Part shown: positions 7,944 to 17,141 of the stretch, in pieces
Layout of the letters: each line of letters begins with the position of its first letter
Numbering within the stretch: position 1 is the first letter of the stretch
Assembly (NCBI GenBank): GCA_016871895.1
Contig: VHBO01000005.1
Location: forward strand, 19,657-83,656
DNA from: Gemmatimonadota bacterium
GTDB taxonomy: Bacteria; Gemmatimonadota; Gemmatimonadetes; Gemmatimonadales; Gemmatimonadaceae
Reading direction: 5' to 3'
Length of the DNA stretch: 64,000 nt
Made by a program: the position numbers and the translations under genes
Notes under the pieces: generated by a model
What the model saw: the letters and a program-made list of their open reading frames with translations, nothing else
Databases searched by the model: none
What the model was told of the DNA's origin: nothing

Positions 7944-9377
7944 TCAGGACCAGATGAGCACGGCCCCGCAGGGGCTCGCGCTGACGGTGGTGAACTCCAC
8001 GGGGACGCGGGACGCCGACGCGTACACCTCAACCGTCCGGGCGTTGAGCAGCATCCCGCGAAGCTCCCACCCCGAGAGCGTGGAGAACCGGATGCCATCG
8101 ACCCAGACATCGGCACGGCAGCGCTCACCGGAGAACCCACGCATCATCGGCACCGGATCGTCCTGCACGATCAATGGTCCGGAGGCGGCACGTCCTGACG
8201 AGAGGGTGACCCCCGGGATCCGCGCCCAGCCGATCGAGGAGAAGGCGAGCGCCCGCACCTCGTCGCCTGCGATGACGTACCCGTTGCCCGCGCGCACGCG
8301 GCGCTGGATCCCTGAGAGGCGGGCATCGGGCGCCTGCCCGACGACCGCGACGGCCGGGAGGAGCGTGACGAAGCGGTCGAGGGTGATCGTGAGCGGCGTC
8401 GCCGCATCGGGGGCGATGTCGACCACCACCTCCTGCGGCTGCCGGCCGAGGGCCCGGACCGCGACGGTCTGCGTCCCTGACGGAAGGTCGGCGATCATCG
8501 CGCGGCCGGTACCATCAGTGGTGTCCGCGTGATCGGTCCCGCGGAGTCCGACGATCGCACGACTGACCGAGGTCCCCGACGGGTCACGCACGACGACGAG
8601 CAGCCGCCCTCGGCCGGCAGGGCGCGGCGCCTCGGTCGAATCGACCGGCAGCGACGCGGCGGACGGATCGGTGAGGCTCACGCGAAGATCGCGGCGGGCG
8701 ACGCCGACGGAATCGAAGGCGAGGGCGACCGGTCCGGTCGTCTGCCCAGCCGCGGTCGCCACCATCGTGAGCGCGATGTCCGTCGGTACGCCGCAGAGCT
8801 GGTACCGGCCGTCGGCCGCGGTGGTGTCGGTCGCGACGAACATCGTCTCGCGCGCCCGTGCTCCACCGAGCGCGAGTTCGAACCAGCGCACCTCGACCAC
8901 GGCGCGCGCGAGTGGTGCATCCCCCGCCGCCGCACGGACGGTGCCGGTCAGGACCAGCGTCGACGGCTCCGGCGGTCTGCGACAGAGGAGCAGGCTCGCG
9001 CCGCGGATGGACGGCGTCGCGAGATGGACCAGCGGCGACCGACCGGCGGCGAGCTCCACGCGCTGGCCAGGCGCCGCGAGATCGAGTGAATCAAAGCTCG
9101 GGTGGAAGAAACCGACGACGTGCGATCCGAGCGGGAGGTCCGGGATGGTGAAGCGCCCGCGGCGATCGGTGAGCGCGGTGCGATCGGTGCCGTGGACGAC
9201 GACCGTGGCGCCCGCCAGCGGACGATGCGTGAGCAACGAATCGTGCACCACGCCCCGCAGCGTCGCCTGCGCCGGCAGCACGGCCACCGGCGCGAGCAAG
9301 ATGAGGGATGCGGTGCGGATCCAGCGAGGGGAAGGCAACGGGAGGCTCCGAGAGGACGTCGATCCACCGACGGCCAA
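7944..9377 (-). CDS. Carboxypeptidase-regulatory-like protein with TonB-plug-like C-terminus
   Basis: A 477-residue exported protein of the type abundant in Gemmatimonadota. After a signal sequence (ASLILLAPVAVLPAQ) come repeated transthyretin-like CarboxypepD_reg domains: residues about 40-115 (LRGVVHDSLLTHRPLAGATV), 140-225, and 255-330 (VVRDPSGTSVSRAIVGLRGT). The C-terminus resembles a TonB-dependent-receptor plug (IPGVTLSSGRAASGPLIVQDD, VDGIRFSTLSGWEL) but has no barrel. It is likely a surface or periplasmic adaptor. The start is TTG at 9377 with GGGAG upstream; a TTG at 9338 with GGAG is an alternative. It leads the MBL hydrolase gene. Confidence 0.7.
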   Translation of the reverse strand: MAVGGSTSSRSLPLPSPRWIRTASLILLAPVAVLPAQATLRGVVHDSLLTHRPLAGATVVVHGTDRTALTDRRGRFTIPDLPLGSHVVGFFHPSFDSLDLAAPGQRVELAAGRSPLVHLATPSIRGASLLLCRRPPEPSTLVLTGTVRAAAGDAPLARAVVEVRWFELALGGARARETMFVATDTTAADGRYQLCGVPTDIALTMVATAAGQTTGPVALAFDSVGVARRDLRVSLTDPSAASLPVDSTEAPRPAGRGRLLVVVRDPSGTSVSRAIVGLRGTDHADTTDGTGRAMIADLPSGTQTVAVRALGRQPQEVVVDIAPDAATPLTITLDRFVTLLPAVAVVGQAPDARLSGIQRRVRAGNGYVIAGDEVRALAFSSIGWARIPGVTLSSGRAASGPLIVQDDPVPMMRGFSGERCRADVWVDGIRFSTLSGWELRGMLLNARTVEVYASASRVPVEFTTVSASPCGAVLIWS

Positions 9378-9405
9378 TCGTAGCGCTCCCGTGCCGGGGA
9401 CGCGA

Positions 9406-10266
9406 CTAGCGCCCCCACCCTCCCGCCGGCACCCCGTGCCGCCAGCGCACCGTCACGCGCCAATCGGGGGCGGTCTCGCTCGTCCCGCGGTCCACCGCGA
9501 GGGTGAGACTCTCCTCCCGCGCGACGGCGACGCCGAGCCCCGCCCCCACGCTGTAGCGGGGATCGACCTGCGGGATCACCGCCGTCGCCGCCTCCCACCG
9601 CAGCATCGCGGAGAAAAGTCCCATCTCGCCGAAGCTGCGCCCCATCGTGAAGCGCCCAGTGATGAGATCGTCGAGGGCGAGGTCGGGGAGATCACCCACC
9701 CACCAATACCCGAAGTCGGCGACCGCGAAGGAGCGGTTCCCCATCGCCGACCAGTGCCCCGCGAGCCCCACATCCGTGGCGCCGGTGCCGACACCGGTCT
9801 CGACACCGGCCGCGGGCACCTTCACCGCGCCGACCACCCCGATGCGCACGCTGCCGTCATCGGTGAGCGCGAGGTCGGTCCCCACGGTGAAGGTCGGGTC
9901 GGCGAGGGTGGTGCGATACGCCTCGGGAGCGAGCGCGATGTCCGCTTCACCGACCCGGTCGCGCAGCTGCGACGCGTCGGGTCCACCCACCGGAATCGGC
10001 ATCCCCGCCACCCACGCCACCGCCGTCGCGTCCTGCCGAACGAGCGGCACCTCGAGCCCGAGACGCCACCGGGTGGCGGCCAACGTGAGACCGCCGACGA
10101 GCGCGTAGCTCGTCACGCCGCGCGTGAAGAGGTAATCGCCGCTCGCGACCGTGGCGGTGACGGCCCCCTCGAGGCGCTGGGCCGCGACCGGCGCGGTCGT
10201 GGCGAGGCTCAGGACGACGACGGCGCCGACGGACCACGAGACCTTGGAGAGCGGAGCAAAGCGCAT
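9406..10266 (-). CDS. Outer-membrane beta-barrel protein, unknown function
   Basis: The ATG at 10266 gives 286 residues with a clear signal peptide (VGAVVVLSLATTAPVAAQ). The rest is a series of amphipathic strands ending in WRVTVRWRHGVPAGGWGR, consistent with a barrel of the MetA-pathway/phenol-degradation 'transporter' type often found in this phylum. No catalytic motif is seen. An upstream extension to 10305 is possible but would precede the signal peptide. It is divergent from the small exported protein at 10433, leaving a 166-base promoter region without a recognisable consensus. Confidence 0.6.
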   Translation of the reverse strand: MRFAPLSKVSWSVGAVVVLSLATTAPVAAQRLEGAVTATVASGDYLFTRGVTSYALVGGLTLAATRWRLGLEVPLVRQDATAVAWVAGMPIPVGGPDASQLRDRVGEADIALAPEAYRTTLADPTFTVGTDLALTDDGSVRIGVVGAVKVPAAGVETGVGTGATDVGLAGHWSAMGNRSFAVADFGYWWVGDLPDLALDDLITGRFTMGRSFGEMGLFSAMLRWEAATAVIPQVDPRYSVGAGLGVAVAREESLTLAVDRGTSETAPDWRVTVRWRHGVPAGGWGR

Positions 10267-10432
10267 GGCGGGACGATGTCGCGCCACGGTGGCCCACACA
10301 GTCATCCGGCGCCCGCCCTCGGCTCAGGGGCCTTCCGTCAGGGAGTCCCCCGACGGCGGCGGTCCCTATCTTTCGCGGATCGGGTCCCGCCGTGCGGCCG
10401 GCGACCCTCCACCATCTGGCTACCCGACGCCT

Positions 10433-10996
10433 ATGCCCCGCCCCTTCGTCGCCCTGCTTCCCTTCGTGCTCGCCTCGACGCTCCACGCGCAGACGCACGA
10501 GCACGGGAGCACGATGCATCACGAGCCGCCGACGGCGACTGCCGCCCCGGCGACCGCGACCGAGACGGGACAATCCGCCTTCGCCGCGATCGCGGAGATC
10601 GTGCGGCTCCTCGAGGCCGACCGCACGACGGACTGGTCGAAGGTGAACCTCGAGGCGCTGCGACAGCATCTCATCGATATGGAGCAGGTGACGCTCCGTA
10701 GCACCGTGCGCGCTTCGACGATCACGGGCGGGGCGGTCTTCACCGTCAGCGGGGTGGGACGCACACGCGAGGCGATTCGTCGGATGGCGCGCGAGCACGG
10801 GCATATGGTCACCGGCGTCACCTGGACGACCGCCGACACCCCGGAGGGTGTGCGCGTCACCGTGCGCGCCACGAACGCCGACGATGCCGCCGCTGTCGCA
10901 CGGATCCGCGGCCTCGGCTTCATCGGGCTGCTCACCGTGGGTGAGCACCACACGCGCCACCACCTGATGGTGGCGCGTGGCGGGATGATGCACTGA
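10433..10996 (+). CDS. Small exported histidine-rich protein, unknown function
   Basis: A 187-residue protein that I do not recognise. The signal peptide (FVALLPFVLASTLHAQ) is followed by a His-rich stretch (THEHGSTMHHEPP) and an Ala/Thr-rich linker. A compact domain of about 130 residues follows, with a helix (FAAIAEIVRLLEAD), DWSKVNLEALRQHL and a C-terminal GLLTVGEHHTRHHLM. The His clusters at both ends and the Met residues suggest metal binding, but this is only composition. It lies four bases before mqnB and is probably the first gene of that transcript. Confidence 0.65.
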   Translation: MPRPFVALLPFVLASTLHAQTHEHGSTMHHEPPTATAAPATATETGQSAFAAIAEIVRLLEADRTTDWSKVNLEALRQHLIDMEQVTLRSTVRASTITGGAVFTVSGVGRTREAIRRMAREHGHMVTGVTWTTADTPEGVRVTVRATNADDAAAVARIRGLGFIGLLTVGEHHTRHHLMVARGGMMH

Positions 10997-11000
10997 GTCG

Positions 11001-11600
11001 ATGACCGGAATGGTCGACGTCCTCGTCGTCGCCGCCACCGCGCGCGAGCTCGCCCCCGCCGATGGGTGGCGGACGCTCTGCTGCGGCGTGGGGCCCGTGG
11101 AGGCGGCGGCAGCCACCGCGGCCGCGATCGCGACCGTGCGCCCTGCGCTCGTGCTGCACGTCGGGATCGCGGGGGCGCGCCGTGCGAGCGGGCTCGTCCC
11201 GCCGGCCCTCGTGATCGGGATCGCGGCCCACTACACCGACCTCGCGATCCCCGCAGCGTGGGCGCCGAGCGTGCTCACACCTGATGCCGCGCTGCTCACG
11301 GCCGCGCAGCGCGCGTGCCCCGACGCGGTGCGCCGGGCGATCGGCACGAGCGCGCGGGTCGGCGGCACCCTCGGCGGTACCGTCGGTGATGCGACGGCGG
11401 ACGTCGAGGTGGAGGCGATGGAAGGATTCGCCGTGCTCCGCGCGGCCGCGCTCGCCGGGGTGCCCGCCCTCGAGGTGCGTGCCATCTCCAATGCCATCGA
11501 GGAGACGGATCGCGCGCGCTGGGCCTTCGACGCCGCCTTCGCCGCCATCACCGAAGCCACGCCACCGCTCGTCGCGGAGCTCCGTCGATGCGTGAGCTGA
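11001..11600 (+). CDS. mqnB: Futalosine hydrolase
   Basis: Hydrolyses (aminodeoxy)futalosine to dehypoxanthine futalosine, releasing the purine base, in the chorismate-to-menaquinone futalosine pathway. The 199-residue protein is a nucleoside-phosphorylase-fold hydrolase of normal length: early VVAATARELAP, CCGVGPVEAAAATA, VLHVGIAGARR, and the substrate region VEVEAMEGFAVLRAA with EVRAISNAIEE. It overlaps mqnD by 13 bases, which supports the assignment. Start ATG at 11001; an internal ATG at 11010 is an alternative. Confidence 0.9.
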   Translation: MTGMVDVLVVAATARELAPADGWRTLCCGVGPVEAAAATAAAIATVRPALVLHVGIAGARRASGLVPPALVIGIAAHYTDLAIPAAWAPSVLTPDAALLTAAQRACPDAVRRAIGTSARVGGTLGGTVGDATADVEVEAMEGFAVLRAAALAGVPALEVRAISNAIEETDRARWAFDAAFAAITEATPPLVAELRRCVS

Positions 11601-12370
11601 CGTTCGGCTACTCCCCCTGCCCGAACGACACCTTCGCGTTCCACGGGCTCGCACACGGGCTCGTCGACGCGCCGTTCCGGGTGCGGCCGGTACTGCTCGA
11701 CATCGAGGAGCTCAACCGACGGGCGCACACGGGGGAGTTCGATCTCACGAAACTGAGCGTGGGCGCCTTCGCGGGGGTCGGGGACCGCTACCGGATGCTG
11801 CGGAGCGGGGCCGCGCTCGGGCACGGCGTCGGTCCGCTCGTGGTCGCACGCTCGGCGATGTCGCTCGCGGAGGCGGCGCGCGGTCCGATCGCCATCCCGG
11901 GGCGCGAGACGACGGCCTTCCGGCTCCTCGGGCTCGCCGCTCCAGCACTCGGCGCAATCGTCGAGATGCGGTACGACCGGATCCTTCGTGCCGTCGCCGA
12001 CGGCGAGGTCGCGGCGGGACTGATCATCCACGAGAGCCGATTCACCTACGCCGAGCACGGGCTCACGCAGGTGATCGACCTCGGCGATTGGTGGGAGCGC
12101 GACACCAGGCTCCCGGTGCCCCTCGCGGGGATCTGCGCCCGAAACGATCTGGATGCGGCGACCGTGGCGGCGGCGGAGTCCGCCATCCGCGCGTCGGTGC
12201 AGTATGCGTTCGAACACCCGGAAGCGAGCCGCGCCTATGTGCGCGCGCACGCGCAGGAGATGAGCGACGCCGTCTGCGACCAGCACATCGCGCTCTACGT
12301 GAACCAGCACAGTCTGGACGTGGGCGAGGCGGGGCAGCGGGCGATCGCGCGGTTGGTGGGGGCACCATGA
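11588..12370 (+). CDS. mqnD: 1,4-dihydroxy-6-naphthoate synthase
   Basis: Converts cyclic dehypoxanthine futalosine to 1,4-dihydroxy-6-naphthoate in the futalosine menaquinone route. The 260-residue protein has the family N-terminus FGYSPCPNDTFAFHGLAHG, a LTKLSVGAF segment, and GLIIHESRFTY with the catalytic His region. The fold is a periplasmic-binding-protein-like two-lobed domain. It overlaps mqnB upstream and shares an ATGA overlap with the haem-motif lipoprotein gene downstream, so the three genes are translationally linked. Confidence 0.92.
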   Translation: MRELTFGYSPCPNDTFAFHGLAHGLVDAPFRVRPVLLDIEELNRRAHTGEFDLTKLSVGAFAGVGDRYRMLRSGAALGHGVGPLVVARSAMSLAEAARGPIAIPGRETTAFRLLGLAAPALGAIVEMRYDRILRAVADGEVAAGLIIHESRFTYAEHGLTQVIDLGDWWERDTRLPVPLAGICARNDLDAATVAAAESAIRASVQYAFEHPEASRAYVRAHAQEMSDAVCDQHIALYVNQHSLDVGEAGQRAIARLVGAP

Positions 12371-12807
12371 GACGTCACTGGGAACGTACGGCGATGGCCG
12401 CGCTGGGATCACTCGGGTTCCTGCTGACCGCCTGCACCGAAGCCGCCGCACCCGTGGAGCCACCGGACATCCCGTGGGTCCGGGGTCTCCGGGACACACC
12501 GTCGTTCGCGACGGATGTGCAGGAGATCTTCGATCGTCGAGGGTGCTCGCTGAGTGGATGCCACGGCGCCGCATCGACGATGCCACTCACTCCGGGCCTC
12601 GCATATGATGCGCTGGTCCGTGTCCCTGCCCGAGCCGAAGCGGCAATCCTCGTGATGCCCTTTGATGCGACCCAGAGCTACCTGATGCGCCGCATCGACG
12701 GTACACAGAACATCGGTTCTCGGATGCCACTGGGCGGTGCCCCACTCGACTCGATCGACGCGGCGAATCTCCGTCGCTGGATCACACAAGGCGCCCGCCG
12801 GAACTGA
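12367..12807 (+). CDS. Lipoprotein with cytochrome-c-like CX4CH motif
   Basis: A 146-residue lipoprotein with a lipobox-like end to its signal (LGFLLTAC). The motif CSLSGCH at about residue 58 is a C-x4-C-H haem-attachment candidate in the usual context (VQEIFDRRGC...CHGAAS), as in short planctomycete-type cytochrome domains. A Met-containing SRMPLGG near the C-terminus could supply the axial ligand, and the tail LRRWITQGAR is typical. The expected motif is CXXCH; the CX4CH spacing is known in some cytochromes c3. ATG overlaps the mqnD stop (ATGA), so it may be an electron carrier linked to the quinone pool. Confidence 0.7.
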   Translation: MRRHWERTAMAALGSLGFLLTACTEAAAPVEPPDIPWVRGLRDTPSFATDVQEIFDRRGCSLSGCHGAASTMPLTPGLAYDALVRVPARAEAAILVMPFDATQSYLMRRIDGTQNIGSRMPLGGAPLDSIDAANLRRWITQGARRN

Positions 12808-12816
12808 CGGCCGTCA
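12805..12816. terminator. Palindrome at a convergent gene junction
   Basis: TGACGGCCGTCA is a perfect 12-base palindrome that begins at the stop codon of the haem-motif lipoprotein gene and ends four bases before the opposing gene's stop. It could form a short hairpin in either transcript, but the arms are only six bases and no T-tract follows. Confidence 0.25.
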
Positions 12817-12819
12817 CGC

Positions 12820-15285
12820 TCACGGAGCGAAGAGGATCCCGACCGTCCCCTGCACGAACTGGGCGACATTCATCACCATCACCTTGACGTAGATGCGTCC
12901 CAGCACGGGATCGTACGCGTAGGTCGTCCCGTTCCCCGCCGCCACATCCGCCGCCGTGGCGACCCTGAACAGCATCGCCGTCCCACTCGCGACGGTGGTC
13001 GGTGGCATCGCGGCAGCGATCGACAGGAAGACCCATTCCCCGGATCGTCCCTCCGCCAAACGGATCGAGAGACCGGTTGGCCGCTGTCCCAAGGACAGGT
13101 CGTACTGACTACCCGGCATCGCGGAGACCACGATCCGACTTGTGGACGTACCATCGCCGACGAAGCGTTCGGTCGCCTCGCCATCACGCACGGCGTCGAC
13201 CGGCGCGATCGCGGTGACCGCACCGGCACCCTCGATGATCATCTTGAGGTACGGGCCTGGACAGATACGCGCGTTCCACGCCGATTGCAGCGTGCACGCC
13301 GACGTCGTGAGAAACGGCGTGTTGGCCGTCACCCACCGGCCGGGCAGACCGGTGACCGACCCGGTCGCATCCTGGAAGACCGCTGACTTGTCCCCGTCTT
13401 TGACCGGATCCGGTGACTCGATGTACAGCGGGGTGGATTCGATGAAGACGAGATCTCGCGATGCGCTCGCCGTGCTGAGGGAGAAGGCATTGTGCCGGTT
13501 GAAGCCCAGGGCACTCCACGGGATCTGGCCTCGGCCGTTGAAGCCGACGAACGTCACATCCCGAGCACCGACGGGGCCATCGTAGTATTCGAAGCCGCGG
13601 TACAGATCTCGTGCGCCAATGGTATTCGCTGTCGCGCCGACGAGGAGTGAACCGGTGAGATAACTCTCGACACTCGCGAACGTCGCTCCGATATGGTTGT
13701 CCGCGAGAACCGCATTCTCCAGATAGTGTTGGTTTCCACGCAGCCAGACGCCGCGATTGCCGTTCTTGTACGCGAGGAAGCCGGTGAATCTGGCAGGAAC
13801 AAGGGGGGACCCGGCCTGCCCCGGAACGAGCGATGGATTGTACATCGTGGCCGTGGTGGTCCCATTGGCCTGTGGCGCATCATCGACGTGGAGTCCGGTC
13901 TGATGGTTCGAATGGGCCACGTTACTGCTGAACTCCAGGAGCGGCGTCCGATTCGGGCGGTCCGGCTGTCCGATCGACGGACCGAGGGGGGCGTCGGGCA
14001 GCGCATACCAAAAGCCGAATCCTTCGGAGCCGGCGGCGACGTTGCCCACCAGACTGTTGTTCGGATTCGTCACCCAGAACGTTGCCGGTCGCTCGTCGGT
14101 CGGCAGGAGTCGATCGGCCGACGCGGGGCGCCGCGAGAGGACGCCAAGGTTGCCGAAGAGACGGTTCCCCGTCTCGGCGCCCTCTTCGAGGAAGTAGCCG
14201 TGGCCTAGATGGTCGTAGCAGACATTGCCATCGACCCAGAGATCTCGCGTGCCGTGCACCGTGACGCAGCGATTGTGGCTCCGCCAGATCACGCTGTTTC
14301 GGATGTACTGCCCGGACGCCGAGCCGGCGAGATGCCAATGGATGGGATAATGACCCAGTCGACCACGCTGCCCCATATTCACGAGCTCGACGCCGGCCAC
14401 CATCGCGGTTGCGCCGGCGAGGATCATAATGTGACCACCCTGTCCGTCCGACGAGGTCGGGACCCCGTCGACCAGCGTCCCCGCCCCTTGAATCGTGATG
14501 TTCCGAGAGAGCAATCCCACTTCAGCGCGTTCGTCGACGATCCGTCCTGCGATCTCTTGCACCTGGCCAAAGTGCGGAAATCGCAGGGGCTGATCGAGGG
14601 TGACGATGCGCCCCTCGACCGCCGTGATACGACGGTCTTCCGCTTGGAGCGGATCGAAGCCCGACGGCGCGATGACGATTCGGTCCCCAACCCGCCAATC
14701 GATGTCCTGACTCACCGTGATCGTGGTGGCGCCAGCAGCGACCGTGGTCGCCAGGCGCGTCCATGACCGGCGCGTCGGGCCTTGAAGCAGCAAGCGACCT
14801 TGAGGGAGAACACCGATGACTCGCGTGCCCATACCGGTGATCGCCTCCGTGTTGCTTGAACCGGTCAGCGTGATACGGGCTCGGCGGGTATACGGCTGCG
14901 CCTCAGTCCCGATGCGCAACGCCCCCGCGACGCGAATCCATCCGACGACGAGGTCAAAGTCACGGGTGGTATCCGCTTCCATCTCGCCTTGGATGTCGAG
15001 GCCTGCCAACGATGGGGGGGACACATCGAGGCGCATCCGCGTTCCAGCGGGGATGACCACGAGGTCGCCTGCCACGGGGACGCGGTCGCCGGGCCACGAG
15101 GCCGGATCCGACCACACGCGCACGAGGACCGGTGCCACAGGAGTGGGCAACGTGTCCACCGCCACTGGCGCAGTGGTTCGCTCAGGCGCCGCGCAGCCGA
15201 CGATGCCCCATCCGATCAGGGCGAGCGTCACCTGCCGCATGCACCGCACCGAGCAACTCCATGAATGACGACGCATCCGGTCCAT
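12820..15285 (-). CDS. G8-domain right-handed beta-helix lipoprotein
   Basis: An 821-residue exported protein. A lipoprotein signal ends in WGIVGCAA. Next comes a G8-type domain (VWSDPASWPGDRVPVAGDLVVIPAG, about residues 54-180). A long PbH1 beta-helix follows (INMGQRGRLGHYPIHWH, VTVHGTRDLWVDGNVCYDHLGHGYFLEEG), as in CEMIP/TMEM2 and bacterial G8 proteins that bind or cut polysaccharide. A separate C-terminal beta domain ends in FVQGTVGILFAP. The start is uncertain: ATG at 15285, 15276 or 15240; 15285 has GGAA at a good distance. G+C is visibly lower than in neighbouring genes. It is convergent with the haem-motif lipoprotein. Confidence 0.75.
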   Translation of the reverse strand: MDRMRRHSWSCSVRCMRQVTLALIGWGIVGCAAPERTTAPVAVDTLPTPVAPVLVRVWSDPASWPGDRVPVAGDLVVIPAGTRMRLDVSPPSLAGLDIQGEMEADTTRDFDLVVGWIRVAGALRIGTEAQPYTRRARITLTGSSNTEAITGMGTRVIGVLPQGRLLLQGPTRRSWTRLATTVAAGATTITVSQDIDWRVGDRIVIAPSGFDPLQAEDRRITAVEGRIVTLDQPLRFPHFGQVQEIAGRIVDERAEVGLLSRNITIQGAGTLVDGVPTSSDGQGGHIMILAGATAMVAGVELVNMGQRGRLGHYPIHWHLAGSASGQYIRNSVIWRSHNRCVTVHGTRDLWVDGNVCYDHLGHGYFLEEGAETGNRLFGNLGVLSRRPASADRLLPTDERPATFWVTNPNNSLVGNVAAGSEGFGFWYALPDAPLGPSIGQPDRPNRTPLLEFSSNVAHSNHQTGLHVDDAPQANGTTTATMYNPSLVPGQAGSPLVPARFTGFLAYKNGNRGVWLRGNQHYLENAVLADNHIGATFASVESYLTGSLLVGATANTIGARDLYRGFEYYDGPVGARDVTFVGFNGRGQIPWSALGFNRHNAFSLSTASASRDLVFIESTPLYIESPDPVKDGDKSAVFQDATGSVTGLPGRWVTANTPFLTTSACTLQSAWNARICPGPYLKMIIEGAGAVTAIAPVDAVRDGEATERFVGDGTSTSRIVVSAMPGSQYDLSLGQRPTGLSIRLAEGRSGEWVFLSIAAAMPPTTVASGTAMLFRVATAADVAAGNGTTYAYDPVLGRIYVKVMVMNVAQFVQGTVGILFAP

Positions 15286-15341
15286 TGGGATTCCGTTAGC
15301 AGAGGAGTGACGATACCGAGGCCCGCACCAACGCGAGCGCG

Positions 15342-17018
15342 TCAGCGCGTAAGCGGCTTGAACTTGATCCGGTGCGGCTGGTCCGCGTCCGCGCCCTTCC
15401 GCTTCCGCAGGTCCTCGATGTACGCCTGATAGTTCCCCTCGAACCAGACGACCTCCGAGTTCCCCTCGAACGCGAGGATATGCGTCGCCACACGGTCGAG
15501 GAACCAGCGATCGTGGGAGATCACGACGGCGCAGCCCGAGTAGTCGAGCAGGGCCACTTCCAGCGCGCGCAGGGTGTCGACGTCGAGGTCGTTCGTCGGC
15601 TCGTCGAGAAGGAGCAGGTTGCCGCCGCTCATCAGCGTCTTGGCGAGGTGGAGCCGGTTGCGCTCACCGCCGGAGAGGATGCCGACCTTCTTCTGCTGGT
15701 CGGTGCCCTTGAAGTTGAAGCTCGAGAGATAGGCGCGGCTGTTGAGCTCCTTCTTGCCGACGGTCACGAGCTCATTGCCGCCGGAGATCTCCTCCCAGAC
15801 GGTCTTGTTCCCGTCGAGGGTGCGCGTCTGGTCCGCGTAGGCCAGCTGCACCGTCTCGCCGACGGTCAGCGAACCGCCGTCGGGCTTCTCCGCGCCGGAG
15901 ATCATCCGGAAGAGCGTGGTCTTGCCCGCGCCGTTCGGCCCGATGATGCCGACGATGCCACCGCGCGGGAGCGAGAAGTCGAGCTTGTCGATCAATAGGC
16001 GGTCGCCGAAGCCCTTCGTGAGCCCCTTCGCGATGACGACGTCGTTCCCGAGCCGCGGGGCGGGCGGGATGATGATCTCGTTCTGCGCGACCCGCTCCTG
16101 CTGCGCCTCGCTCGCCAGCTCCTCGTACGCCTGCAGGCGCGCCTTGCTCTTGGCCTGCCGCGCGCGCGGCGCCATCCGCACCCATTCGAGCTCGCGCTCG
16201 AGCGAGCGCTGGCGCGCCGAGGCGACCTTCTCCTCCTGCGCAAGCCGGGTCTTCTTCTGGTCGAGCCAGCCGGAGTAGTTCCCCTCGTACGGCACACCGC
16301 GCCCGCGGTCGAGCTCGAGGATCCACTTGGCGACGTTGTCAAGGAAGTAGCGATCGTGCGTGATGGCCACCACGGTCCCCGGGAAGGTCTCGAGGAACTT
16401 CTCGAGCCACGCAACCGACTCGGCGTCGAGATGGTTCGTCGGCTCATCGAGGAGGAGCATGTCCGGCTCCTCGAGGAGGAGGCGGCAGAGCGCCACGCGC
16501 CGCTTCTCGCCGCCGGAGAGGGTCGTGACGCCCGCGTCGCCCGGCGGGAGCCGGAGCGCGTCCATCGCGACCTCGATCTTGTTGTCGAGGTTCCAGAGGT
16601 CGAGCGCGTCGATACGCTCCTGCACCTTTCCCTGTTCCTCGATGAGCGCGTTCATCTCGTCATCGCTCATCGGCTCGGCGAACTTCGCCGAGATCTGTTC
16701 GAACTTCACGAGGAGGTCACGCTGCGCCTTGACGCCGAGCTCGACATTGCCACGCACATCGAGCGACTCGTCGAGCTGGGGCTCCTGCGGCAGATAGCCG
16801 ATCTTGGTTCCCTTATGCGCCCAGGCCTCGCCCTGAAAGTCCTGGTCGACGCCCGCCATGATCTTCAGGAGCGACGACTTACCGGCGCCGTTGGGGCCGA
16901 GGACGCCGATCTTGGCCCCGGGGTAGAAGGAAAGCCAGATGTCGTCGAGGACGATGCGGGAAGGGGGGATGACCTTCTTCAGCCCCTTCATGACGTAGAT
17001 AAATTGCGGTCCGGCCAC
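15342..17018 (-). CDS. ettA: Energy-dependent translational throttle ABC-F protein
   Basis: A cytoplasmic ABC-F ATPase that binds the ribosomal E-site and gates early elongation according to energy state. 558 residues, normal length. Two ATPase domains are complete: Walker [10 protein letters not shown] and GPNGAGKTT, signature LSGGEKRR and LSGGERNR, Walker [12 protein letters not shown] and [11 protein letters not shown]. The inter-domain arm linker and the EttA-type N-terminus ([15 protein letters not shown]) are present. Start GTG at 17018; the leader holds a strong hairpin (17042-17068). Confidence 0.95.
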   Translation of the reverse strand: MAGPQFIYVMKGLKKVIPPSRIVLDDIWLSFYPGAKIGVLGPNGAGKSSLLKIMAGVDQDFQGEAWAHKGTKIGYLPQEPQLDESLDVRGNVELGVKAQRDLLVKFEQISAKFAEPMSDDEMNALIEEQGKVQERIDALDLWNLDNKIEVAMDALRLPPGDAGVTTLSGGEKRRVALCRLLLEEPDMLLLDEPTNHLDAESVAWLEKFLETFPGTVVAITHDRYFLDNVAKWILELDRGRGVPYEGNYSGWLDQKKTRLAQEEKVASARQRSLERELEWVRMAPRARQAKSKARLQAYEELASEAQQERVAQNEIIIPPAPRLGNDVVIAKGLTKGFGDRLLIDKLDFSLPRGGIVGIIGPNGAGKTTLFRMISGAEKPDGGSLTVGETVQLAYADQTRTLDGNKTVWEEISGGNELVTVGKKELNSRAYLSSFNFKGTDQQKKVGILSGGERNRLHLAKTLMSGGNLLLLDEPTNDLDVDTLRALEVALLDYSGCAVVISHDRWFLDRVATHILAFEGNSEVVWFEGNYQAYIEDLRKRKGADADQPHRIKFKPLTR

Positions 17019-17041
17019 GGTCGATGCCCCGAAAAGGTCAG

Positions 17042-17068
17042 AGCGGGATCGGCACCTCGCCGACCCCG
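17042..17068 (-). promoter_or_regulatory. Hairpin in the ettA leader
   Basis: On the minus strand the arms GCGGGGTCGGC and GCCGATCCCGC flank the loop GAGGT, an 11-base stem with one G-U pair. It lies about 25 bases upstream of the ettA GTG start. No upstream gene on the plus strand ends here, so termination of another transcript is not the obvious explanation; a leader structure affecting ettA expression is possible. Confidence 0.3.
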
Positions 17069-17141
17069 CCCTCCAATCTAACGATTGACCCTCGCTCGCC
17101 GGGGCCGGTCCATCAACCCGGGCGGGCCGCGGCGCGCCTCC

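Noticed and set aside
6163..8532. 789-residue plus-strand frame across three genes
   Set aside because: It spans the opposite strand of the M20 and MBL genes, has no domain, and is a shadow of their codon bias.
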